Position numbers and translations under genes: made by a program. The notes below the pieces were generated by a model. That model searched no databases and had not been told where the DNA came from. It saw only the letters and a list, made by a program, of their open reading frames with translations. A stretch of 25,776 bases of DNA from Firmicutes bacterium CAG:646 (GTDB lineage: Bacteria; Bacillota; Clostridia; Lachnospirales; Lachnospiraceae): assembly GCA_000432335.1 (NCBI GenBank), contig HF995343.1, forward strand, positions 1 to 25,776, written 5' to 3'. Position 1 is the first letter of the stretch; each line of letters begins with the position of its first letter. Below are positions 1-7,157 of the stretch, piece by piece.

Positions 1-258
1 TACGTTCTGACAAAAGACGAGGGTGGACGTCATACACCTTTCTTCAACAACTATCGTCCTCAGTTCTACTTCAGAACAACAGACGTAACAGGCGTTATCA
101 ACCTGCCAGAAGGTACAGAAATGTGCATGCCTGGAGATAACGTAGAGATGACAATCGAACTGATCCATCCGATCGCTATGGAGCAGGGTCTTACTTTCGC
201 TATCCGTGAAGGTGGACGTACTGTAGGATCAGGTCGTGTTGCTTCCATCATCGAGTAA
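1..258 (+). CDS. tuf: Elongation factor Tu, C-terminal fragment (5' end outside window)
   Basis: Frame 1 is open from the first base to the TAA at 256-258 and gives 85 residues of the EF-Tu C-terminal beta-barrel domain. Recognisable stretches are GGRHTPFFNNYRPQFYFRT, TDVTGVINLPEG, MPGDNVEM and the terminal FAIREGGRTVGSGRV. EF-Tu is the GTPase that delivers aminoacyl-tRNA to the ribosome. Codons are strongly biased (CGT for Arg, GGT/GGA for Gly), as expected for a very highly expressed gene. A Rho-independent terminator follows at 391-420, so the gene closes its operon. Only the 3' end is in the window; the identification is secure. Confidence 0.97.
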   Translation, partial: YVLTKDEGGRHTPFFNNYRPQFYFRTTDVTGVINLPEGTEMCMPGDNVEMTIELIHPIAMEQGLTFAIREGGRTVGSGRVASIIE

Positions 259-390
259 GCATTGAACACTTAATGAGTGTATAGCACGAATTTAGTGAGA
301 AAGCTGTTCTTTGAGCAAAGTGAAAAGAACTACCTTAGTTAATTAAAATATAGAGTATCGAAAGATACATTGTGTCCAAGCGTAAGATTG

Positions 391-420
391 CCCCGGAACC
401 GTAAGGTTTCCGGGGTTTTT
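391..420 (+). terminator. Rho-independent terminator of the tuf operon
   Basis: CCCCGGAACC, a GTAA loop and GGTTTCCGGGG form a GC-rich stem with one bulged T, followed by TTTTT. It lies 132 nt after the tuf stop codon and is the only strong terminator before the next promoter. Confidence 0.88.
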
Positions 421-528
421 CTGTGTGCGTGAAATCGGAAAATAAGTCCAAATGGCATCTTTGACATCCTATACAAAAATTCCCATAAAAATTCTACAGT
501 GTTTTGTATCAGCCTCGTGGAAATTTCC

Positions 529-557
529 TTGTATTTCTCCATAAAAGATTTTATAAT
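529..557 (+). promoter_or_regulatory. Candidate sigma-A promoter of the folate operon
   Basis: TTGTAT (529-534), a 17-nt spacer and a perfect TATAAT (552-557). Transcription starting near 564 would give a leader of roughly 250 nt before folE. The -10 box is perfect and the spacing ideal; the -35 box matches 4 of 6. Confidence 0.5.
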
Positions 558-711
558 GAAGCCAGTAATATCAGCTCAGAACACAATATTTAAGATATCG
601 TGGGCAGCAAATGGGATTACAGCGGTTACAAAAAGCAAGAGTATATTTGAACAAAGTATTCAAATACGGAAGTGTACTTGTATATAGGTCTGCGGAGTGC
701 AGAGTATCATA

Positions 712-738
712 CAGGAGACGCTGAGCTCCTGTTTTTTT
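712..738 (+). terminator. Terminator-like hairpin in the folE leader (possible attenuator)
   Basis: CAGGAG and CTCCTG (712-717 and 726-731) form a 6-bp stem with an 8-nt loop, followed directly by seven T. It lies upstream of folE and downstream of the candidate promoter. Just before it, TCTGC/GCAGA (689-703) makes a smaller hairpin whose loop carries GGAG, complementary to the CTCC of the terminator's right arm. Either the folate operon is attenuated here or the hairpin ends a short untranslated transcript. No known riboswitch class was recognised. Confidence 0.5.
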
Positions 739-811
739 CGTACAGGAAACGAAAAGCCTGATTGCGACAATTTCGGGAGAAGTAAACACGTATTGCAAAG
801 AAGGAGAAGAG

Positions 812-1369
812 ATGGACAAGAACAAGATACAAGAAGGTGTAAAGTTAATTTTAGAGGGAATCGGGGAGGATATTCACAGAGAAGGGCTGTTGGAAACGCC
901 GGACAGGATCGCCAGAATGTATGAGGAGCTGGTGGCAGGATATACGGATGATGCCAGTGAACATTTGAAAAAACGATTCCATGTGGATAATAACGATATG
1001 GTAATTGAAAAGGATATTTATTTTTATTCTTTTTGCGAGCATCATATGCTGCCTTTTTATGGAACCGCAGCAGTGGCGTATATTCCAGATGGAGAAGTTG
1101 TGGGACTCAGTAAGATTGCCCGTACGCTGGAGGTCTATGCAAAGCGCTTTCAGCTGCAGGAGCGTTTGACAGCGCAAGTGGCGGATGTGTTTATGGAAGA
1201 GTTGAAACCGCAGGGCGTGATGGTACTCATTGAGGCAGAGCATATGTGCATGACCATGAGGGGAATTAAGAAACCGGGAACAAAGACGGTTACGGTAGTG
1301 ACCCGGGGCGTTTTTGAAGAAAATGAGAGCCTTCAGAATCAGTTTTATCGGATGATGGAGAGGAGATAA
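812..1369 (+). CDS. folE: GTP cyclohydrolase I
   Basis: This enzyme converts GTP to 7,8-dihydroneopterin triphosphate, the first committed step of tetrahydrofolate synthesis. The 185-residue protein has the normal bacterial length. Zinc ligands are visible: C75 and H78 in the FCEHHMLPF motif and C146 in HMCMTMRGI. VGLSKIARTLEVYAKRFQLQERLT (residues about 98-121) and the ETPDRIARMYEEL segment are family hallmarks. The ATG at 812 follows AAGGAGA at a good distance; a longer overlapping frame from 697 is a shadow in another phase. It is the first gene of the folate operon, one base apart from the next gene, which implies translational coupling. Confidence 0.96.
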   Translation: MDKNKIQEGVKLILEGIGEDIHREGLLETPDRIARMYEELVAGYTDDASEHLKKRFHVDNNDMVIEKDIYFYSFCEHHMLPFYGTAAVAYIPDGEVVGLSKIARTLEVYAKRFQLQERLTAQVADVFMEELKPQGVMVLIEAEHMCMTMRGIKKPGTKTVTVVTRGVFEENESLQNQFYRMMERR

Positions 1370-1370
1370 G

Positions 1371-1853
1371 ATGGAACGAGTGAATCAGATTTGGCAGCAT
1401 CCGGTCTGGAGGCAGAAATTAGAACAGCTGAAGAAATTGGAAAAGGAGCGCATTTTTTGTTGTCATGGGATAGAGCATTTGCTGGATGTGGCGAGAATTG
1501 CTTACATAGAAAATCTGGAACAGCAGTATGGAATCGAAAAAACGCTGATTTATGCAGCGGCTTTGCTACACGATATAGGAAAGGGGGAACAGTATACGAA
1601 AGGCATTCCTCATGAAATAGCAGGAAAGGAGCTGGCGGAGGAGATTTTGAAGGATACTGCCTTTTCGGAAGAAGAGCAGAGGGAGATTCTGGAGGCGATT
1701 CTGGCACATCGGGAAGAGAGTAGTGAGAGTGACAATTTGCTGAAGGACTTACTTTATCGGGCTGATAAAAAATCCAGAATGTGCGCCCTTTGTAAGGCAA
1801 CAGAGGAATGTAACTGGAGTAAAAAGAAGAAAAATAATTTGCTGATGGTATAG
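1371..1853 (+). CDS. HD-domain metal-dependent phosphohydrolase in the folate operon
   Basis: A 160-residue protein with the HD signature: H36, the H67-D68 doublet in the ALLHDIGKG motif, a later His near residue 81 and a distal D in the YRADKKSR segment. These are the usual ligands of the one- or two-metal centre of HD hydrolases. It starts one base after the folE stop and lies 20 bases before folP, so it is embedded in folate synthesis. The operon has no recognisable enzyme to dephosphorylate dihydroneopterin triphosphate (the FolQ/NudB step); that job is a reasonable inference for this protein but is not shown by the sequence. The short C-terminal tail (CALCK to NLLMV) is Lys-rich and unassigned. 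General nucleotide phosphohydrolase activity is the main alternative. Confidence 0.85.
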   Translation: MERVNQIWQHPVWRQKLEQLKKLEKERIFCCHGIEHLLDVARIAYIENLEQQYGIEKTLIYAAALLHDIGKGEQYTKGIPHEIAGKELAEEILKDTAFSEEEQREILEAILAHREESSESDNLLKDLLYRADKKSRMCALCKATEECNWSKKKKNNLLMV

Positions 1854-1873
1854 AGGCGGAAAGAAGGTAAACT

Positions 1874-2692
1874 GTGAAGATTGGTAATCAGTATTTTGAT
1901 ACAGAACATAAATGTTATATTATGGGAATTTTGAATGTAACGCCGGATTCCTTTTCTGATGGAGGAAAGTGGACAGATCGGGAGAAAGCGCTGCTTCATG
2001 TAGAAGAAATGATCCGGGAGGGCGCAGCGATCATCGATGTGGGAGGAGAATCGACCCGTCCCGGTCACCAGCAGATTTCTACGCAGGAAGAGATTGACCG
2101 GGTAGTTCCGGTGATTCGGATGATCAAAGAAAAGTTTGATATTCCGGTATCCATAGACAGTTATAAAAGCGAGGTTGTGGAGGCTGCGCTGGAGGCGGGA
2201 GCCGATCTGGTCAATGACATCTGGGGACTAAAATATGACAGGCGGGTTGCCGATCTGATCGCTAAATATCAGGTGCCCTGTTGTCTGATGCACAACCGAA
2301 ATAATACAGAGTATCAGGATTTTCTGACAGACGTATGTGAGGATCTGAAGGAATCTCTGGCGATTGCCAAAGAGGCGGGAATTTCTGACGAGCAAATTAT
2401 TCTGGATCCGGGCGTAGGATTTGGAAAAACTTATGAGCAGAATCTGAGTATTATCCATCATATGGAGTGCCTGAAACAGTTTGGCTATCCGGTACTTCTG
2501 GCAACTTCCAGAAAATCAGTGATCGGACTTACACTGGATCTGGAGGCAGATCAGAGAGTGGAAGGTACGCTGGTAACTACCGTAATGGGAGTAGAAAAAG
2601 GAGCTTCCTTCGTGCGAGTTCACGATGTAAAAGAAAATATGCGGGCAATTCAAATGACACAGGCGATTTTGAGGGAGAAGAAGGAAAAATGA
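1874..2692 (+). CDS. folP: Dihydropteroate synthase
   Basis: It joins p-aminobenzoate to 6-hydroxymethyl-dihydropterin pyrophosphate and is the sulfonamide target. It starts at GTG (1874) after the AAGAAGG ribosome binding site; no better ATG exists in frame. The 272 residues contain the phosphate/pterin loops ILNVTPDSFSDGG (N21, D25 region) and DVGGESTRPG (D55-G64), SIDSYK, NDIWG, LDPGVGFGK, TSRKS and the C-terminal FVRVHDV. Nothing is missing. It overlaps the next gene by four bases (ATGA), so coupled translation is likely. TTG/GTG starts are common in this group and are not a sign of decay. Confidence 0.96.
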   Translation: MKIGNQYFDTEHKCYIMGILNVTPDSFSDGGKWTDREKALLHVEEMIREGAAIIDVGGESTRPGHQQISTQEEIDRVVPVIRMIKEKFDIPVSIDSYKSEVVEAALEAGADLVNDIWGLKYDRRVADLIAKYQVPCCLMHNRNNTEYQDFLTDVCEDLKESLAIAKEAGISDEQIILDPGVGFGKTYEQNLSIIHHMECLKQFGYPVLLATSRKSVIGLTLDLEADQRVEGTLVTTVMGVEKGASFVRVHDVKENMRAIQMTQAILREKKEK

Positions 2693-3510
2693 AATACGAT
2701 GAGATTCATATAGAAAATCTTGAATTTTTTGCAAATCACGGGGTATTTCCGGAGGAGACGAAACTGGGGCAGAAATTTATTGTTTCTCTGACGCTCTATA
2801 CCGACACCCGGAGAGCAGGAAATAGCGATGAACTGGAATATTCGGTGGACTATGGTGCAGTCAGCCACTTTGTCACAGATTTTATGCACACCCATACGTA
2901 TAAGCTGATCGAGGCGGCGGCGGAACATTTGGCAGAAGAATTACTGATGAAGTTTTCCCTGTTGAAGGGAGTAGAAGTGGAATTGAAAAAACCGTGGGCT
3001 CCGATTGGACTGCCGGTGGAATATGCAGCAGTGAAGATCCGACGGTTCTGGCATAAGGCATATCTGGGACTGGGTTCTAATCTGGGAGATAAGAAAGCGT
3101 ATCTGGATGGGGCGATTGAAAAATTGGAACATTCCCGGGGATGCAGCGTAGAGAAGGTATCAAAATATCTGGTGACAGAGCCGTATGGAGGGGTGGAGCA
3201 GGATGATTTTCTGAATGCCTGTCTGTCATTGAAAACGCTCCTTTCTCCTCAGGAGCTTTTAGACAGAATGCATGAGATTGAGCAGGAAGCGCACCGAGAA
3301 CGCAAGATTCACTGGGGACCGAGAACGCTGGATCTGGATATTTTGTTGTATGGCGATCTTGTGATGGAGACCGAGGATTTGATCATTCCTCATATAGAGA
3401 TGCATAAACGGGAATTTGTTTTAAAACCGTTGTGTGAGATTGCAGCGAATCTCAGACATCCGATTTACAAAAAAACGGTAGCGGAGATGCTTTTAGATCT
3501 GGAAAAATAG
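2689..3510 (+). CDS. folB-folK: Fused dihydroneopterin aldolase / 6-hydroxymethyl-dihydropterin pyrophosphokinase
   Basis: A 273-residue bifunctional protein. Residues 1 to about 118 are FolB (retro-aldol cleavage of dihydroneopterin): ENLEFFANHGVFPEET, KLGQKF, HTYKLIEAAAEHLAEE and the KKPWAPIG segment. Residues about 121-273 are FolK (pyrophosphorylation of 6-hydroxymethyl-dihydropterin with ATP): YLGLGSNLGDK, TEPYGGVEQDDFLNA, the RTLDLDILLYG metal-binding motif and the PHIEMHKREFVLKPL segment. The frame is open upstream to 2467 but that part is a shadow of folP. The ATG at 2689 overlaps the folP stop (ATGA) and begins a normal FolB N-terminus. The fusion supplies two consecutive steps feeding FolP. 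Confidence 0.95.
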   Translation: MKYDEIHIENLEFFANHGVFPEETKLGQKFIVSLTLYTDTRRAGNSDELEYSVDYGAVSHFVTDFMHTHTYKLIEAAAEHLAEELLMKFSLLKGVEVELKKPWAPIGLPVEYAAVKIRRFWHKAYLGLGSNLGDKKAYLDGAIEKLEHSRGCSVEKVSKYLVTEPYGGVEQDDFLNACLSLKTLLSPQELLDRMHEIEQEAHRERKIHWGPRTLDLDILLYGDLVMETEDLIIPHIEMHKREFVLKPLCEIAANLRHPIYKKTVAEMLLDLEK

Positions 3511-3535
3511 GCTTTTTACAGGAGAGGGTAAACGT

Positions 3536-5434
3536 ATGCAGAAAATAGAGACAAGAAATATGCTTCTGGAGTTGGACGAGTCCACGCTCGGGGTGGCGGT
3601 GAAAACAGAACACATAGTCTGGAGCTGGAGTAAGGAGTTTCGCCCCCGGATGATCTGTGAGGAAGGGGAATTTTTCTTTGCAGATGCGGAGCAGATTTCT
3701 CATGAGTATTATGATATGGGGATCGGCAGGGGAATACGCAGCTGTTTTGAAGGTTTTGAAAGAGATGGTAAGAAGTATCCGTATCGGTTTGAGACTTTGA
3801 TCTGGATGGAAGAGAGTACGGAACATGTATATTTTGAGTGGGTTCCTTTGAGGGAAGAAGGGCTTCATGTACAGAAGGTTTTCTGGCCCGGCGAGATGGA
3901 GTTTGATCAGCCCAAGGATAGCTGGTACACGCTGCTCACCCACAATCAGGGAATGATGATTCCCAATACCTGGGAAACTTTGCTGTCTCCTATTGCATTT
4001 AATGGAATGTTTGAGACTGCGGGAGGGTATATGCCCTGGTTTGGGCAGGTGAAGGATCAAGAAGGGTATATTGCCATCTGTACCACCCCCTGGAACGGGG
4101 GCTATCACGCCAGTCATCCTGCGGGGGGACCGTATACTCATGTGGGTGTCTACTTTGAGCCAAGCCTGGGAAGAATGGATTACAAAAGAGTGATGCGGTA
4201 CACCTTCGTGTCATCCTGCGATTATAATACTCTTTGTAAAATTTACAGAAATTACGTGAATGAACAGGGAAGGCTGCGGACGTTAGCAGAGAAGGCGGCA
4301 AGAAATCCCTCGGTAGACCAGTTGATCGGTTGTGCGTTTCTGCATAAGGGGATTAAAACCCAGGTACAGGAAAATTCGGACTTTTTTGATCCGGCGAATC
4401 CTGATAAGAATAATCATCTGACTTCTTTTGCTCAGAGGGAGGAGGAGCTTCGCAAGCTCCACGAGCTGGGGGTAGAGAAGGTTTATCTGCATTTGGACGG
4501 CTGGGCGCAGCCGGGGTACGATAACCAGCACCCGGATTATCTGCCGGCATGTAAAGAAGCGGGCGGATGGGAAGGAATGAAGCGTCTGGCAGATACGGCG
4601 CATGCATGCGGTTATCTTTTTGGTATTCACGATCAGTACAGAGATTATTATCTTGCGGCGCCAAGTTTCGATGAAAATTATGCCTGTCGTTTGCCGGATG
4701 GAACGATTCCCAGACATCAGAGATGGGCGGGAGGTCCGCAGTCTTATCTGTGCGCTACCCAGACGCCTTACTATGTAAAACGGAATTTCTCAGAGATAGA
4801 GAAAAATGGCATTCATCTGGATGGGGCATATCTGGACGTCTTTACCTGCAATGAAGGAGACGAATGTGATAATCCGGAGCATCGGATGACCAGAAGAGAA
4901 TGCTATGAATTTCGGGGAAAATGTTTTGAGTACCTCCTTTCCCAGGGGATTTTGCCAAGCTCCGAAGAGGTGAGCGACTGGGCGGTTCCCAGTCTTGTAT
5001 TTTGTCATTATGCGCCCTATGATTTTATGATGAAGAAGCCGGGAACACCGAAGGAGGGAATACCGGTGCCGTTATATAATCTGGTTTATCATGATTGTGT
5101 GATCGAACCCTGGATGATGGATAAGGTGAGCGCAGAGGAAGATTACATGCTGTATGCTCTGTTAAATGGGGGAGCGCCGTATCTGATCCGGGATGCAGCT
5201 TATCCCAATACGGACGGAGCTTTTGAAAATGAATGCAAACTGAGCCTGAAAGAGCAGATTGAAAGAAGCCGGGTGGTTTCCGAACTCCATGAAAAAGTGG
5301 CAAAATGCGAGATGGTATACCATAAACTGGTGGATGGAGATGACCAGATACAGGAAACAGGATTTTCCGATGGAACGAGAGTGCGGGTGGATTTCAGAAA
5401 ACAAAGCTACGAGATCTTTTTTGCAGAAATTTAA
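3536..5434 (+). CDS. Intracellular glycoside hydrolase, probable alpha-N-acetylgalactosaminidase (GH129-like)
   Basis: A 632-residue protein with no signal peptide or membrane segment, so probably cytoplasmic. The N-terminal ~260 residues look beta-rich (EHVYFEWVPL, GYMPWFGQVKDQEGYIAI). A TIM barrel follows: VEKVYLHLDGWAQPGYDNQHPD (D321, D329 region), GYLFGIHDQYRDYY, GIHLDGAYLDVF (D434) and LPSSEEVSDWAVP (E478). From memory, the Bifidobacterium GH129 enzyme NagBb is about 634 residues with nucleophile D435 and acid/base E478, so length and spacing agree closely. GH129 enzymes remove alpha-linked GalNAc, for example from mucin-type Tn glycopeptides taken into the cell. It starts 26 bases after folBK with its own GGAGAGG site and no promoter, so read-through from the folate operon is likely. 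A GH101-like or DUF5696-type relative is the alternative. Confidence 0.68.
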   Translation: MQKIETRNMLLELDESTLGVAVKTEHIVWSWSKEFRPRMICEEGEFFFADAEQISHEYYDMGIGRGIRSCFEGFERDGKKYPYRFETLIWMEESTEHVYFEWVPLREEGLHVQKVFWPGEMEFDQPKDSWYTLLTHNQGMMIPNTWETLLSPIAFNGMFETAGGYMPWFGQVKDQEGYIAICTTPWNGGYHASHPAGGPYTHVGVYFEPSLGRMDYKRVMRYTFVSSCDYNTLCKIYRNYVNEQGRLRTLAEKAARNPSVDQLIGCAFLHKGIKTQVQENSDFFDPANPDKNNHLTSFAQREEELRKLHELGVEKVYLHLDGWAQPGYDNQHPDYLPACKEAGGWEGMKRLADTAHACGYLFGIHDQYRDYYLAAPSFDENYACRLPDGTIPRHQRWAGGPQSYLCATQTPYYVKRNFSEIEKNGIHLDGAYLDVFTCNEGDECDNPEHRMTRRECYEFRGKCFEYLLSQGILPSSEEVSDWAVPSLVFCHYAPYDFMMKKPGTPKEGIPVPLYNLVYHDCVIEPWMMDKVSAEEDYMLYALLNGGAPYLIRDAAYPNTDGAFENECKLSLKEQIERSRVVSELHEKVAKCEMVYHKLVDGDDQIQETGFSDGTRVRVDFRKQSYEIFFAEI

Positions 5435-5449
5435 TATAACGCCGGGAAT

Positions 5450-5514
5450 TTAACAATTTTTTAAAGGTATTTCACAGAACACTGATAGAGAACTTCCTGT
5501 TTTTCTTTTATACT
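5450..5514 (+). promoter_or_regulatory. Candidate PhoP box and promoter of the alkaline phosphatase gene
   Basis: Three hexamers resembling the PhoP consensus TT(A/T/C)ACA lie in tandem: TTAACA (5450-5455), TTAAAG (5461-5466) and TTCACA (5471-5476), with 5- and 4-nt gaps. A TATACT -10 box at 5509-5514 has no good -35 partner, as expected for an activator-dependent promoter. The downstream gene is an alkaline phosphatase, which fits phosphate control. Confidence 0.42.
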
Positions 5515-5568
5515 GAGCTTGTTTAGAGAATAAGAGAGGAAAGATATGAGAAAAGCAGGAGGAAGAAA

Positions 5569-7137
5569 ATGAAGAAAAGAGCTTTGAGTTTATTTTTGGC
5601 GTCAATGATGATGACCGGTATGGTGGCAGGAACAGGCGTGCAAGTGGAGGCGGCTGAGACAAAGGCTCCAAAATATGTATTTTTGTTTATAGGAGATGGC
5701 ATGAGCTATCCTCAGATCCAGCTTACCAATTATTTTGTCAGCGCCAATGAAGCTAAGAGGTCAGGGGAAAAAGTTAAAGTAGATGGAGAGGAAAAAGAAG
5801 TTCTTTCCAGTAAAAATAATCTGAATATGATGGATTTTCCTGTCTCCGGTTCTGCTCAGACGTATGACAGCACTTCCTTTGCTCCGGATTCTGCGTCCAC
5901 GGCAACATCCATTGCTACGGGAAATAAGACCTGGAGTGGAAGTATCAATGTAAGTACAGATTTTACGACAGAATACGAAACGATTGCAGAAAAGCTGAAG
6001 GATCAAAAAGATTATAAAGTTGGAATCATTTCCAGCGTTAATATGAATCATGCCACACCGGCAGCATTTTATGCGCATCAGGAATCCAGAAATGCGTATT
6101 ATGATATTGGATTGGAAATGATTGACAGCGGTTTCGACTATTTTGCCGGCGGCGCTCTGTTAAGTCCGACAGGCGAGGATGGAAAGCAGAAGGATCTGTA
6201 TAAGCTTTCAGAAGAAGCAGGTTATAAGGTGGTAAAGACCCAGAAAGAAGCGGAAGCTCTGAAGGCAGAAGATGGAAAAGTGATCGTGGTAGACGAACAT
6301 CTGGCGGACAGTGACGCGATGGCTTACGATATGGACCGCAAAGAGGGAGAGTGGGCTCTGGCTGATTATGTGGATAAGGGAATCGAAATGCTGGACAATG
6401 AAAAGGGATTTTTCATGATGGTAGAAGGCGGTAAGATTGACTGGGCGTGTCATGCCAATGATGCGGCGTCTACGATTTCCGATACGATTGCTCTGGACAA
6501 TGCGGTAGCGGAGGCAGTGGAGTTTTATGAGGAGCATCCCGATGAGACATTGATCCTGGTGACGGGGGATCATGAGACGGGCGGTCTGACGATCGGATAT
6601 GCGGGAACAGACTATGATACCTTCCTGACGAACTTCAATAATCAGAAGATTTCTTATGCAAAGTTTGATTCCGATTATGTGAGCAAATACAAAGGGGAAA
6701 AAACAGACTTTGATACGGTTATGAAGGATGTGACTGAGCTGTTTGGTCTGAAAGCGCCCCAAAAAGAGGGGGCAAAATCTTCGTCTAAGAAAGACAGCGC
6801 CGATAAGCACCCGGAATCAGAGGACGATGGCAGTCTGGCAATGACACAGTATGAGTATGATAAACTGAAAGAAGCGTATGAGACAACCATGAGCCGTACC
6901 GGTGAGGAAGAAGAGTTCGGTCAGGATGAGTATGTAAAATACGGCAGCTACGAACCGCTGACAGTTACGATCACCCATATTTTGAATAATAAGAGCGGTA
7001 TTAATTTTGGTTCTTATGCGCACACCGGACTTCCGGTAGAGGTATTTGCCAAGGGAGCAGGTCAGGAAGAATTCGGCGGTTATTATGATAATACCGATAT
7101 TTATCAGAAAGTGGCAGCGCTTACCGGAGTAAAATAA
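5569..7137 (+). CDS. Secreted alkaline phosphatase (PhoA family)
   Basis: Hydrolyses phosphomonoesters outside the cell to release phosphate. The 522 residues start with a signal peptide (KKRALSLFLASMMMTGMVAG, cleavage probably after VEAAE or QVEA; no lipobox Cys). Metal and catalytic motifs: FLFIGDGMS (D43), PDSASTATS with nucleophile S108, GIISSVNMNHATPAAFYAH, EGGKIDWACHANDA, VTGDHETGGL and the late HTGLPVEVFAKG His. A Lys/Ser/Glu-rich stretch at about 399-425 (GAKSSSKKDSADK region) is a flexible insertion before the last metal ligand. The ATG follows AGGAGGAAG. It is followed after 20 bases by a YibE/F-like gene and is likely co-transcribed with it. Confidence 0.94.
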   Translation: MKKRALSLFLASMMMTGMVAGTGVQVEAAETKAPKYVFLFIGDGMSYPQIQLTNYFVSANEAKRSGEKVKVDGEEKEVLSSKNNLNMMDFPVSGSAQTYDSTSFAPDSASTATSIATGNKTWSGSINVSTDFTTEYETIAEKLKDQKDYKVGIISSVNMNHATPAAFYAHQESRNAYYDIGLEMIDSGFDYFAGGALLSPTGEDGKQKDLYKLSEEAGYKVVKTQKEAEALKAEDGKVIVVDEHLADSDAMAYDMDRKEGEWALADYVDKGIEMLDNEKGFFMMVEGGKIDWACHANDAASTISDTIALDNAVAEAVEFYEEHPDETLILVTGDHETGGLTIGYAGTDYDTFLTNFNNQKISYAKFDSDYVSKYKGEKTDFDTVMKDVTELFGLKAPQKEGAKSSSKKDSADKHPESEDDGSLAMTQYEYDKLKEAYETTMSRTGEEEEFGQDEYVKYGSYEPLTVTITHILNNKSGINFGSYAHTGLPVEVFAKGAGQEEFGGYYDNTDIYQKVAALTGVK

Positions 7138-7157
7138 TCAGAACAGGAGAATGGGAT

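Larger units (their letters stand above)
259..811. other. 553-bp intergenic region between tuf and folE
   Basis: No convincing gene is present; the small frames here have no ribosome binding site or family resemblance. It holds, in order: the tuf 3' UTR with a small GAAA-looped hairpin around 356-369, the tuf terminator (391-420), a promoter-like pair (529-557), an 8-bp inverted repeat TATTTGAA/TTCAAATA (644-651 and 659-666), and two consecutive hairpins (689-703 and 712-731), the second followed by seven T. The folE ribosome binding site AAGGAGA lies about ten bases before the ATG. Confidence 0.6.

Noticed and set aside
499..687. 62-residue frame in the tuf-folE gap
   Set aside because: It overlaps the candidate promoter, has no ribosome binding site and its product has no family resemblance.
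564..811. Tetrahydrofolate riboswitch before folE
   Set aside because: The leader lacks the conserved THF-aptamer segments that I can recall; only a terminator-like hairpin is visible.
697..924. Small + strand frame overlapping the start of folE
   Set aside because: It runs through the leader terminator and into folE in another phase, has no ribosome binding site and no recognisable domain.
1345..1800. Long antisense frames, such as the 151-residue one opposite the HD protein gene, and others opposite most genes
   Set aside because: They mirror the codon pattern of the sense genes, have no ribosome binding sites and show no protein-family features.
2467..2688. Possible N-terminal extension of FolB-FolK
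   Set aside because: It is the folP coding sequence read in another frame; ATG 2689 starts a normal FolB N-terminus and overlaps the folP stop.
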